Source: Sphingobacterium tenebrionis
Lineage (GTDB): Bacteria; Bacteroidota; Bacteroidia; Sphingobacteriales; Sphingobacteriaceae
Assembly: GCF_037126265.1 (NCBI RefSeq)
Contig: NZ_JAYLLN010000002.1
Span: 111,313-175,312, forward strand
Direction of reading: 5' to 3'
DNA: 64,000 bases
The position numbers and the translations under genes are program-made. Of the stretch, positions 36,078 to 43,769 are shown one piece after another; position 1 is the first letter of the stretch; every line of letters begins with the position of its first letter. The notes beneath the pieces are model-generated. The model saw only the letters and a program-made list of their open reading frames with translations. It made no database searches and was not told the origin of the DNA.

Positions 36078-36668
36078 TTACATGGTAAAAACCTTATCCT
36101 GTTGATCAAGGAATTCGTTTTCTACCACCTCTTGCGAAGGTTCTTCCCGTTCGAACTGTTTCAGTTTCGAGTGGAAACCAGCACTATCTTTAATGATAGC
36201 GATACGGGCACCACGCACAAATTCAATCAGGTTGTATTTTCCAAGTTCTTCTGTTAACCTATCGATTTCCTCCCGATGACCTGCTGTTTCAAACACGATG
36301 TAATCATTCCGGATAACCACGACATTCGCTCCATATTGGCGCAACAGCCTTTCCACATAGGCTTTCTCGGCGATCACATCGGCCGGAACCTTGTAAAGCG
36401 CCTGTTCTTGCCAGATCAATTCATCGTTGGTATTGTAATACGCTTTTAAAACTTCCACCTGCTTTTCGATCTGGCGGCAAAGTTTCCTTACCACTTCTTC
36501 AGATTCAGTGATCAAAATAGTGAAACGATGGATACCATCCACCTCCGAAGGCGAGGTGTTCAAGCTTTCAATGTTGATTTTGCGTCTGGAGAAGATTCCC
36601 GAGATGCGTCCGATCATACCGATCGAATTTTCTGTATATAGGGTTACGGTATATTCTTGCTTTTCCAT
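36078..36668 (-). CDS. ilvN: Acetolactate synthase regulatory subunit
   Basis: This 196-residue small subunit has an N-terminal ACT domain (about 5-75). The valine-binding turn is in LYTENSIGMIGRISGIFSRR, and RKINIESLNTSPSEVDGIHR follows. A second, C-terminal domain (about 85-170) is typical of IlvN/IlvH and confers valine feedback and activation on IlvB. A charged tail of about 25 residues extends beyond the usual 160-170. It starts one base after the ilvB stop, so the subunits are co-translated. Confidence 0.93.
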   Translation of the reverse strand: MEKQEYTVTLYTENSIGMIGRISGIFSRRKINIESLNTSPSEVDGIHRFTILITESEEVVRKLCRQIEKQVEVLKAYYNTNDELIWQEQALYKVPADVIAEKAYVERLLRQYGANVVVIRNDYIVFETAGHREEIDRLTEELGKYNLIEFVRGARIAIIKDSAGFHSKLKQFEREEPSQEVVENEFLDQQDKVFTM

Positions 36669-36669
36669 T

Positions 36670-38364
36670 TTACTTCAATCTAATTTCTGATACACTAGTT
36701 CCTTGCGCGACCATCGGGAAAACGTTGTTTTCCTTGCCCACCATCACTTCTAATAGGTACGATCCATCGTGGTCCAACATGGCCTTCAAGGCATCTTTTA
36801 AATCCTTACGTTCGGAGATTTTGTTTCCATCGATGTAATATCCTTTTGCCACGGCCACAAAATCAGGGCTGGTGATATTCACAAAAGAATAACGCTTGTC
36901 GTGGAACAGTTGTTGCCACTGACGCACCATACCCAAGAATTCATTGTTCAGGATAAGGATCTTCACTTTGGCACCGAATTGCATGATGGTTCCCAATTCC
37001 TGGATGGTCATCTGTATACCACCATCCCCGATAATTGCTACCACATCCCTTTCCGGAGCACCATACCAAGCGCCAATGGCTGCTGGTAGGCCGAATCCCA
37101 TGGTTCCCAATCCTCCAGAAGTTACATTGGATTTGGACTGGTTGAACTTGGCGTAACGGCAGGTTACCATCTGGTGCTGACCAACATCGGTAACAATGAC
37201 AGCATCACCACCTGTTAGCTCGTTCAAGGTTTTGATCACTTCTCCCATGGTCAGGATATCTGAAGTCGGGTTCAGTTCATCGTGGATAACCTCTTTGATC
37301 TCCTCTTTTTCCAGGTCACGGAATTGCTGTAACCATGCACTGTGATCCTTTTTATCAATAAGCGATGTCAATAGGGGAAGGGTTTCCTTACAGTCGCCCC
37401 ACACCGGATAATGTGCTTTCACATTCTTATCGATCTCCGCAGGGTCGATGTCCAGGTGCACTACTTTCGCTTGTTTTGCATATTTATCCAAACGCCCAGT
37501 TACACGGTCATCGAAACGCATACCGATCGCGATCAACACATCACATGCATTGGTCATGACATTCGGAGCGTAGTTACCATGCATTCCCAACATGCCCACA
37601 TGTAATGGGTGGTTGGTTTCCAAGGCACTTAAGCCCATAACGGTACTCGCTGAAGGGATACCCGCCTTTTCGATGAACGCTTTGAATTCCTCTTCTGCTT
37701 TACCCAGGATAATCCCCTGTCCGAAAAGGACAAAAGGTTTTTCAGCAGCATTGATCGCTTTTGCGGCTTCTTCTATATATTCCTTACGCACGATCGGCGC
37801 AGGGCGGTAACTGCGAATATGATCGCAGGAAGTATATCCCTCATAATCGAACAGCTGCATCTGGGCATTCTTGGTGATATCGATCAATACCGGGCCAGGA
37901 CGGCCGGTACGAGCAATATAAAATGCTTTGGCCAACACACTCGGAATCTCGGTAGCATCGGTTACCTGGTAGTTCCATTTGGTAACAGGGGTGGTAATAT
38001 TGACGACGTCGGTTTCCTGAAAGGCATCTGTTCCCAGTAGGGATGCAAATACCTGTCCGGTAATACAAACAATAGGATTGCTATCAATCATGGCATCCGC
38101 CAATCCAGTGACCAGGTTGGTTGCCCCTGGGCCACTTGTTGCAAAAGCCACTCCCACACGTCCTGACGTACGTGCATAACCTTGAGCAGCATGAATTCCT
38201 CCTTGTTCGTGACGCACCAATATATGCCTCAATTGATCATTGTAATCATACAATGCATCGTAGATCGGCATAATCGCCCCACCCGGATACCCGAATACGG
38301 TATCCACTCCCTCGTGGATTAAGGCCTCCAAGACCGCTTTCGAACCACTGATCTGTGTTGTCAT
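36670..38364 (-). CDS. ilvB: Acetolactate synthase catalytic subunit
   Basis: This 564-residue ThDP- and FAD-dependent enzyme makes acetolactate from pyruvate, or acetohydroxybutyrate with 2-oxobutanoate. The catalytic glutamate is in RHEQGGIHAAQGYAR (about 54). The ThDP motif starts as GDGGIQM and ends in the NNEFLGMVRQWQ segment (about 445-475). GGLGTMGFGLPAAIGA is typical. Length and motifs are normal. It lies 183 bp downstream of ilvD, and the gap is filled by 7-bp-period repeats. It is immediately followed by ilvN. Confidence 0.95.
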   Translation of the reverse strand: MTTQISGSKAVLEALIHEGVDTVFGYPGGAIMPIYDALYDYNDQLRHILVRHEQGGIHAAQGYARTSGRVGVAFATSGPGATNLVTGLADAMIDSNPIVCITGQVFASLLGTDAFQETDVVNITTPVTKWNYQVTDATEIPSVLAKAFYIARTGRPGPVLIDITKNAQMQLFDYEGYTSCDHIRSYRPAPIVRKEYIEEAAKAINAAEKPFVLFGQGIILGKAEEEFKAFIEKAGIPSASTVMGLSALETNHPLHVGMLGMHGNYAPNVMTNACDVLIAIGMRFDDRVTGRLDKYAKQAKVVHLDIDPAEIDKNVKAHYPVWGDCKETLPLLTSLIDKKDHSAWLQQFRDLEKEEIKEVIHDELNPTSDILTMGEVIKTLNELTGGDAVIVTDVGQHQMVTCRYAKFNQSKSNVTSGGLGTMGFGLPAAIGAWYGAPERDVVAIIGDGGIQMTIQELGTIMQFGAKVKILILNNEFLGMVRQWQQLFHDKRYSFVNITSPDFVAVAKGYYIDGNKISERKDLKDALKAMLDHDGSYLLEVMVGKENNVFPMVAQGTSVSEIRLK

Positions 38365-38547
38365 TTTTTAGTATTTAGTAGTTAGTATTTAGTAGTTAGA
38401 CCTAGGGTCGCTACTGCTTTACTAATGTTTTTTTTAGTATTTAGTAGATAGATTTTAGTATTTAGTAGGTAGTATTTAGTAGGTAGATCTTGGGTGCATA
38501 AATTCCGCTATAGGTCTTTATACTAAATACTAACTACTAAATACTCC
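38365..38547. repeat. 7-bp-period arrays between ilvD and ilvB
   Basis: TAGTATT/TAGTAGT heptamers run tandemly from 38369 to about 38400 and again from about 38435 to 38490. The reverse-complement form (ACTAAATACTAACTACTAAA) follows near 38520-38545. The whole gap can fold into an extended imperfect stem. It contains no reading frame of note. Confidence 0.75.
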
Positions 38548-40248
38548 CTAAAGATCCGTCACACACCCTTTCGATGCGTTGGCGACAGATTTGGCGTATT
38601 TGTAAAGAACGCCTTTGCTTACTTTGAGGGCAGGTTGTTGCCAAGCTGCTCTGCGGGAAGCGATCTCGTCGTCGGAGACTTTCAGGTTGATCGTGTTATT
38701 GACGGCGTCGATCTCGATGATGTCGTCGTCTTGTACCAACCCGATCAGGCCACCCTCGTAGGCTTCAGGGGTGATATGGCCCACAACGAATCCGTGGGTA
38801 CCACCGGAGAAGCGACCGTCGGTAATCAAGGCCACGGAAGTTCCGAGGCCAGCACCGATGATCAAGGACGTTGGTTTCAACATTTCCGGCATCCCAGGGG
38901 CGCCTTTAGGGCCTTCGTTTTTGATCACGACTACATCGCCCGATTTGATACGTCCGGTTTCCAATCCTTTTACCAGATCATGTTCCCCATCGAATACACG
39001 GGCAGGACCTGTGAATTTCTCGCCTTCTTTTCCAGAGATCTTAGCAACAGAGCCTTCTTCTGCCAAGTTTCCATAAAGGATCTGTAGATGGCCGGTAGCT
39101 TTGATCGGATCGTTCAACGCATGGATGATCGGCTGGTTGTAATCGATGATCGACTTTACCTCCGCCAAGTTCTCTGCTACCGTTTTTCCGGTAACCGTTA
39201 GGCAGTCGCCATGTAATAAACCTTCGTCCAACAAGTATTTCATAACCGCCGGAATTCCACCATATTGGTGTAGATCCTGCATCAGGAATTTACCCGATGG
39301 TTTGAAATCTGCCAATACCGGAGTTTCGTCCGACATGCGTTGGAAATCATCCGGAGTAATTTCTACGCCTACCGCATGTCCCATGGCAATAAAGTGCAAC
39401 ACGGCATTGGTAGAACCGCCTAAGATCACGATGATACGCATCGCATTCTCAAATGCTTTACGGGTCATGATATCGGTCGGTTTGATATCTTTTTCTAATA
39501 GGATGCGGATATATTTACCCACTTCCAGACATTCCTTCTGTTTTTCGGTTGAAGTGGCAGGGTTAGAAGAGGAGTAGGGCAAACTCATACCCATGGCTTC
39601 GATCGCTGATGCCATAGTATTGGCGGTATACATACCACCACATGCTCCTGCACCCGGACAGGTATGACGGATCACCCCATCATAATCCTCATCCGAGATC
39701 GTTCCGGCGATTTTCTTGCCCAATGCTTCAAATGCCGATACGATATTCAGTTCTTCCCCTTTATAATGACCAGGAGCGATGGTTCCACCGTATACCATAA
39801 TGGCCGGGCGATTCAATCTTCCCATCGCCATAATTGCACCTGGCATGTTCTTATCACATCCCGGAATGGCTACAACACCATCGTAGTATTGACCGCCACA
39901 GATCGTCTCGATACTATCTGCTATCACATCGCGTGATACCAGGGAATAGCGCATCCCATCAGTACCATTACTCATCCCATCACTGACACCGATAGTGCCA
40001 AAAGTCAACCCGACCAGGTCATGGTTCCAAATACCTTTTTTTACCACGGCTGCCAGATCGTTCAGGTGCATGTTACAGGTATTCCCATCATAACCCATAC
40101 TCGCAATACCGACCTGCGCTTTTTCCATATCCGCATCGGTCAGACCGATCCCATATAACATGGCTTTTGCTGCTGGTTGCGTCTCATCTTGTGTGAAGAT
40201 GCGGCTGTACTTGTTGATTCCCTGCTGGTTATCAGATGATGACTTCAT
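38548..40248 (-). CDS. ilvD: Dihydroxy-acid dehydratase
   Basis: This 566-residue Fe-S dehydratase makes the 2-oxo acids of valine and isoleucine synthesis. Cluster cysteines are visible in GNTCNMHL (about 57), GCDKNMPG (about 130) and CPGAGACGGMYTANTM (about 200-205). The C-terminal TDGRFSGGTHGFVVGH is a family hallmark. The start overlaps the end of ilvE by 17 bp, so the two are coupled. Its length is normal. Confidence 0.95.
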   Translation of the reverse strand: MKSSSDNQQGINKYSRIFTQDETQPAAKAMLYGIGLTDADMEKAQVGIASMGYDGNTCNMHLNDLAAVVKKGIWNHDLVGLTFGTIGVSDGMSNGTDGMRYSLVSRDVIADSIETICGGQYYDGVVAIPGCDKNMPGAIMAMGRLNRPAIMVYGGTIAPGHYKGEELNIVSAFEALGKKIAGTISDEDYDGVIRHTCPGAGACGGMYTANTMASAIEAMGMSLPYSSSNPATSTEKQKECLEVGKYIRILLEKDIKPTDIMTRKAFENAMRIIVILGGSTNAVLHFIAMGHAVGVEITPDDFQRMSDETPVLADFKPSGKFLMQDLHQYGGIPAVMKYLLDEGLLHGDCLTVTGKTVAENLAEVKSIIDYNQPIIHALNDPIKATGHLQILYGNLAEEGSVAKISGKEGEKFTGPARVFDGEHDLVKGLETGRIKSGDVVVIKNEGPKGAPGMPEMLKPTSLIIGAGLGTSVALITDGRFSGGTHGFVVGHITPEAYEGGLIGLVQDDDIIEIDAVNNTINLKVSDDEIASRRAAWQQPALKVSKGVLYKYAKSVANASKGCVTDL

Positions 40249-41122
40249 AATTCTCTTGCTCTAATACTAAGTTTTTATATTTTCGTTGGATAGATGATCC
40301 GATGCTGTCTTCCCACTCTTCCGGGAATACCACATTGTCTACTTGTTTGATTCCTATAATCCCTGCTGCGGTACCACTCAAAAAGGCGCTGTCGGCCTCG
40401 TAAATGTCCTTTACCGATAATCTTTTTTCGATGATCTCAAAGCCCAGGCTCTTACAGATAGCAATCACCGTTTCTCGGGTAATTCCTGGGAAGATATTGC
40501 CCAAAGGAGGGGTGTATATTTTAAAATCCTTTTCTATGAATAGGTTCTCGCTGGATGCTTGTGCCACAAACCCATCCTGGTCAGTTAACAAAGCTTCATC
40601 AAAACCTTTTTGGATCGCATCACTGGTTGCCAAAATGGAGTTGATATATTGTCCAGAAACCTTCGCGCTGGTCGGGAAGGACTTTGGATTTGGTCGTTCG
40701 ATCTTGGAGATGTTCACCTTGATGAGATTCTGTCCAAGATAAGGGCCCCATTCCCAGGCCGCAATCATGATGTTGGCATGATCGGAAGCGGTCAGGTGCA
40801 TGTTCGATCCGGAATAGATCAATGGCCGAATATAGGCCGCCCTTAGGTTGTTTACCTCCAAAAGCTCATAGGTCTTTTCGATCAGCTCCCTGTTGTCCCA
40901 AGAATAAGGTAGTCCGATGGCTTTACAGGATTGCTGTAAGCGTTCGAAATGCTCCTCCGCTTTGAAGATGCGGGTGCCGTTATGGGTACTATAGGCACGC
41001 AGTCCTTCAAAGGCGCCATAACCATAATGTAAAGACTGACCGAATAGATCAACTCCGGCATTATTTGCCTTTACGAATTGTCCATTTAAATAGATGAGTG
41101 TTTCCTGATTATAATACTGCAT
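40232..41122 (-). CDS. ilvE: Branched-chain amino-acid aminotransferase
   Basis: This 296-residue fold-type IV PLP aminotransferase performs the last step of Leu, Ile and Val synthesis. Signatures are HYGYGAFEGLRAY (about 32-44), AYIRPLIYSG, the catalytic lysine in SAKVSGQYINS (about 153), EASSENLF-like QASSENLFIE, and GITRETVI. It is the first gene of the 12-gene operon, with the likely promoter in the AT-rich region upstream. It overlaps ilvD by 17 bp. Confidence 0.94.
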   Translation of the reverse strand: MQYYNQETLIYLNGQFVKANNAGVDLFGQSLHYGYGAFEGLRAYSTHNGTRIFKAEEHFERLQQSCKAIGLPYSWDNRELIEKTYELLEVNNLRAAYIRPLIYSGSNMHLTASDHANIMIAAWEWGPYLGQNLIKVNISKIERPNPKSFPTSAKVSGQYINSILATSDAIQKGFDEALLTDQDGFVAQASSENLFIEKDFKIYTPPLGNIFPGITRETVIAICKSLGFEIIEKRLSVKDIYEADSAFLSGTAAGIIGIKQVDNVVFPEEWEDSIGSSIQRKYKNLVLEQENYEVII

Positions 41123-41443
41123 AATGCCTGCTTTCTTTTCCGATTGTTAATTTAGGTCGAATTAAAATTCTTTACAATAGCCAAACAAAGTATTTTGATA
41201 AAGTTTTTTATTTCGAATATTTAAATTCATTAAAATTTTATTCTGTAAAAATTGGAATTCTATCATTTTTAGTTTTGTGGTTAGTAGACTAATATTAAAA
41301 TTGGTATACTTTTGATTTTTTTTAATTTTTCCAAAAACTCGGAAAATTCTTCCTAAAACCAGGAAAAGTGAAGTAAAACACAAAAAAAATAGCCCTTAAA
41401 ACTTGAAGTCTTAAGGGCTACATTATCTTGTGAATTTATCTAT
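41123..41443. other. AT-rich gap upstream of ilvE
   Basis: The 321 bp hold the atpC terminator (41382-41420) and the presumed BCAA promoter. The best minus-strand candidate is TTG-N20-TAAATTAA about 30-55 bp upstream of the ATG, a weak match. Two small inverted repeats (TTCC...GGAA) lie near 41341-41365. A 73-codon reading frame on the minus strand here is of low-complexity AT-rich composition and is not called. Confidence 0.4.
41382..41420 (-). terminator. Terminator after atpC
   Basis: AGCCCTTAAGACTT...AGTTTTAAGGGCT on the minus strand forms a long stem followed by eight T. It sits 24 bp past the atpC stop. Confidence 0.88.
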
Positions 41444-41692
41444 CTATTGCTCGGCTATTCCCTCCGCTAGAATGATGATATTGTTTTCCTTTACTTCGAC
41501 CACACCACCTTTAATAATAATGACCTGCTCAATATTGTTGTTCTTAATAATGACCTTGCCATCTTCTAGCGTAGACACAATAGCCGCGTGGTCCTTCAAA
41601 ATTTGAAAGGATCCCGCCGAACCAGGGACTGTAACGGCTGTTACGTCGCCTTCGAAAGCTAATCTGTCTGGAGTAATTACTGTTAATTTCAT
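41444..41692 (-). CDS. atpC: F1F0-ATP synthase epsilon subunit, short form
   Basis: The protein is 82 residues from the ATG at 41692 (MKLTVITPDRLAFEGDV). The frame extends upstream without homology, so the later start is preferred. It comprises only the N-terminal beta-sandwich of epsilon (SFQILKDHAAIVSTLEDG is the core signature). The C-terminal two-helix domain that inhibits ATP hydrolysis in most bacteria (total about 135 residues) is absent, as is usual in Bacteroidota. It is separated from atpD by 113 bp carrying an inverted 7-bp repeat system and a hairpin. Confidence 0.9.
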   Translation of the reverse strand: MKLTVITPDRLAFEGDVTAVTVPGSAGSFQILKDHAAIVSTLEDGKVIIKNNNIEQVIIIKGGVVEVKENNIIILAEGIAEQ

Positions 41693-41696
41693 TGTG

Positions 41697-41803
41697 CTTA
41701 GATAATAGATTTGAGATATAAGATAGTAGACCCTGAAAAACAATTTAAGACTCTACTCTTTTGAACAGAGTCTTAAATCTAATGTCTATTATCTAATATC
41801 TAG
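41697..41803. repeat. Inverted 7-bp-period arrays and hairpin between atpD and atpC
   Basis: TTAGATA/ATAGATT/TGAGATA/TAAGATA/GTAGACC heptamers (41697-41732) are mirrored by GTCTTAA/ATCTAAT/GTCTATT/ATCTAAT/ATCTAGA (41770-41804). Between them a perfect 11-bp stem (TTTAAGACTCT/AGAGTCTTAAA, 41744-41777) is formed. Confidence 0.75.
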
Positions 41804-41805
41804 AA

Positions 41806-43308
41806 CTAAACTGCTTCTGCTAATAGTTTTTTACCTTTTTCGATAGCATCTTCGATGGTACCTACTAAGTTGAAGGATGCTTCTGGGTATTCATCAACCT
41901 CACCAGCCATGATCATATTGAATCCTTTGATGGTGTCTTTGATGTCTACTAAACAACCTTTCAAACCTGTAAACTGCTCCGCAACGTGGAACGGCTGAGA
42001 TAAGAAACGTTGAACACGACGAGCACGGTGTACCGTTAATTTATCCTCTTCAGAAAGCTCATCCATTCCTAAGATAGCGATGATATCCTGAAGTTCTTTG
42101 TAACGTTGTAGGATTTCTTTAACGCGTTGTGCTGTATTGTAGTGCTCATCACCTAATACTGCTGGAGAAAGGATACGAGAAGTTGAATCCAATGGGTCAA
42201 CCGCTGGGTAGATACCTAACTCAGAGATCTTACGTGATAATACGGTAGTTGCATCTAAGTGGGCGAAAGTTGTCGCCGGTGCAGGGTCAGTCAAGTCATC
42301 CGCAGGAACGTAAACCGCCTGTACAGATGTGATGGAACCGTTTTTAGTGGAAGTAATACGCTCTTGCATTAAACCCATCTCGGTAGCAAGCGTTGGTTGG
42401 TAACCTACTGCTGATGGCATACGACCTAATAGTGCGGATACCTCAGAACCTGCTTGTGTAAAACGGAAGATGTTATCGATGAAGAAAAGGATATCACGAC
42501 CTTGACCTTCGCCATCTCCATCACGGAAGTATTCCGCAACAGTTAGTCCAGATAAAGCAACACGCGCACGTGCACCTGGAGGCTCGTTCATCTGTCCGAA
42601 TACGAACGTACATTTCGAATCCTTCATCAATTCCAAGTCAACAGTTTCCAAAGGCCATTCGCCTTTTTCCATGCCTTCCATGAAATGGTCACCATATTTA
42701 ATAATGCCTGACTCCAACATCTCACGCAATAAGTCATTACCCTCACGAGTACGCTCGCCTACTCCGGCAAATACCGAAAGACCACCGTGACCTTTTGCGA
42801 TGTTGTTGATCAATTCTTGGATCAATACCGTTTTACCAACACCGGCACCACCGAACAATCCGATTTTACCACCTTTAGCATAAGGCTCTAACAAGTCGAT
42901 AACTTTAATACCTGTGAAAAGTACTTCAGATTCTGTTGATAGATCTTCAAATTTAGGAGGTACATTGTGGATAGGACGACCATTCTCTTTGTTCAATGCT
43001 TGGATACCATCAATTGGATCACCAACAACATTAAATACACGACCTTTGATTTCTTCACCAACAGGCATTTTGATCGGAGCGCCAGTATCAACTACTTTCA
43101 TGCCACGAACTAAACCTTCAGTAGCATCCATTGCAATTGTACGAACACGTTCCTCACCTAAGTGCTGTTGAACCTCTAATACAATACGTTGTCCATTGTC
43201 TTTTTCAATGTACAATGCATCGTAAATCTTAGGAAGATTTTCATTGTCGGCAAAGTTGACGTCAACTACTGGGCCGATAATCTGCGCTATTTTACCAATA
43301 TTGGGCAT
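41806..43308 (-). CDS. atpD: F1F0-ATP synthase beta subunit
   Basis: This 500-residue catalytic subunit of F1 has Walker A GGAGVGKTVL (about 150-159) and the catalytic glutamate in GVGERTREGNDL (about 182). Walker B is in DILFFIDNIFRFTQAGSEVS, and the arginine/tyrosine region PLDSTSRILSP is intact. The other ATP synthase genes are not in the window, which fits the split atpDC arrangement of Bacteroidota. A near-perfect promoter lies about 65-95 bp upstream of the ATG. Confidence 0.97.
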   Translation of the reverse strand: MPNIGKIAQIIGPVVDVNFADNENLPKIYDALYIEKDNGQRIVLEVQQHLGEERVRTIAMDATEGLVRGMKVVDTGAPIKMPVGEEIKGRVFNVVGDPIDGIQALNKENGRPIHNVPPKFEDLSTESEVLFTGIKVIDLLEPYAKGGKIGLFGGAGVGKTVLIQELINNIAKGHGGLSVFAGVGERTREGNDLLREMLESGIIKYGDHFMEGMEKGEWPLETVDLELMKDSKCTFVFGQMNEPPGARARVALSGLTVAEYFRDGDGEGQGRDILFFIDNIFRFTQAGSEVSALLGRMPSAVGYQPTLATEMGLMQERITSTKNGSITSVQAVYVPADDLTDPAPATTFAHLDATTVLSRKISELGIYPAVDPLDSTSRILSPAVLGDEHYNTAQRVKEILQRYKELQDIIAILGMDELSEEDKLTVHRARRVQRFLSQPFHVAEQFTGLKGCLVDIKDTIKGFNMIMAGEVDEYPEASFNLVGTIEDAIEKGKKLLAEAV

Positions 43309-43374
43309 ATTATAGGGACTAAAATTTATTAATCAATTTAATTACAGCGTTTTTACGCACTGTATTTTGGAATG

Positions 43375-43404
43375 CAAAAATAAGTTTTATCTCCTTAAAA
43401 CAAA
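43375..43404 (-). promoter_or_regulatory. Promoter of atpD-atpC
   Basis: On the minus strand TTTG (43404-43401), an 18-nt spacer and TATTTTTG (43382-43375) match the Bacteroidota consensus exactly. The predicted leader is about 60 nt. Confidence 0.75.
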
Positions 43405-43544
43405 AGGGATATGCATAATAAATTATTATTTTTTTTCTCGGCGGAATTTTCATCCTTTAAAACCCTTTTTAAATAGGCTAATTTCTTGATTTACTGAAAG
43501 CATTTATTAAAAAAATCACATAACAAATAAGTTACCCCCGCTAA

Positions 43545-43575
43545 TTTGTTGAATTACGGAAAATCATTAGTTTTA
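43545..43575 (+). promoter_or_regulatory. Promoter of the M14 gene pair
   Basis: TTTG (43545-43548), a 19-nt spacer and TAGTTTTA (43568-43575, one mismatch) match the consensus. The ATG of the interrupted M14 gene is 24 bp downstream, so the promoter looks intact although the gene is broken. Confidence 0.55.
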
Positions 43576-43598
43576 TGAAGAACTAACACCTAAATATT

Positions 43599-43661
43599 AT
43601 GAAATATTGGTTTCTAAGACTTTGTCTTGCCTGTATTCCTTTGGGAGCTAGCGCACAATGA
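43599..43661 (+). pseudogene. 5' fragment (signal peptide) of the interrupted M14 gene
   Basis: ATG at 43599 opens a 20-residue signal peptide (MKYWFLRLCLACIPLGASAQ) that ends at an in-frame TGA (43659-43661). The same frame then continues without a stop for 1557 bases into the M14-like body (NYPSYDALKGQ...). A single TGG-to-TGA change, or a sequencing error, would explain it. Confidence 0.75.
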
Positions 43662-43769
43662 AATTACCCAAGCTACGATGCGCTCAAAGGACAAATCCAA
43701 TCCATCAGTTCCAATAAGCTTGTTGAACAGGTCAGTATTGGAAAATCCTTTTCCGGTGAGCAGATCCCT

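Noticed and set aside
41162..41383. 73-codon reading frame upstream of ilvE, as a possible leader peptide
   Set aside because: Its residues reflect AT-rich low complexity. It is not enriched in Leu/Ile/Val codons beyond composition, and it begins at the atpC terminator.
43659..43661. TGA recoded as selenocysteine or tryptophan
   Set aside because: No stem-loop typical of a SECIS was seen after it, and other genes in the window use TGG for Trp; a mutation or sequencing error is simpler.
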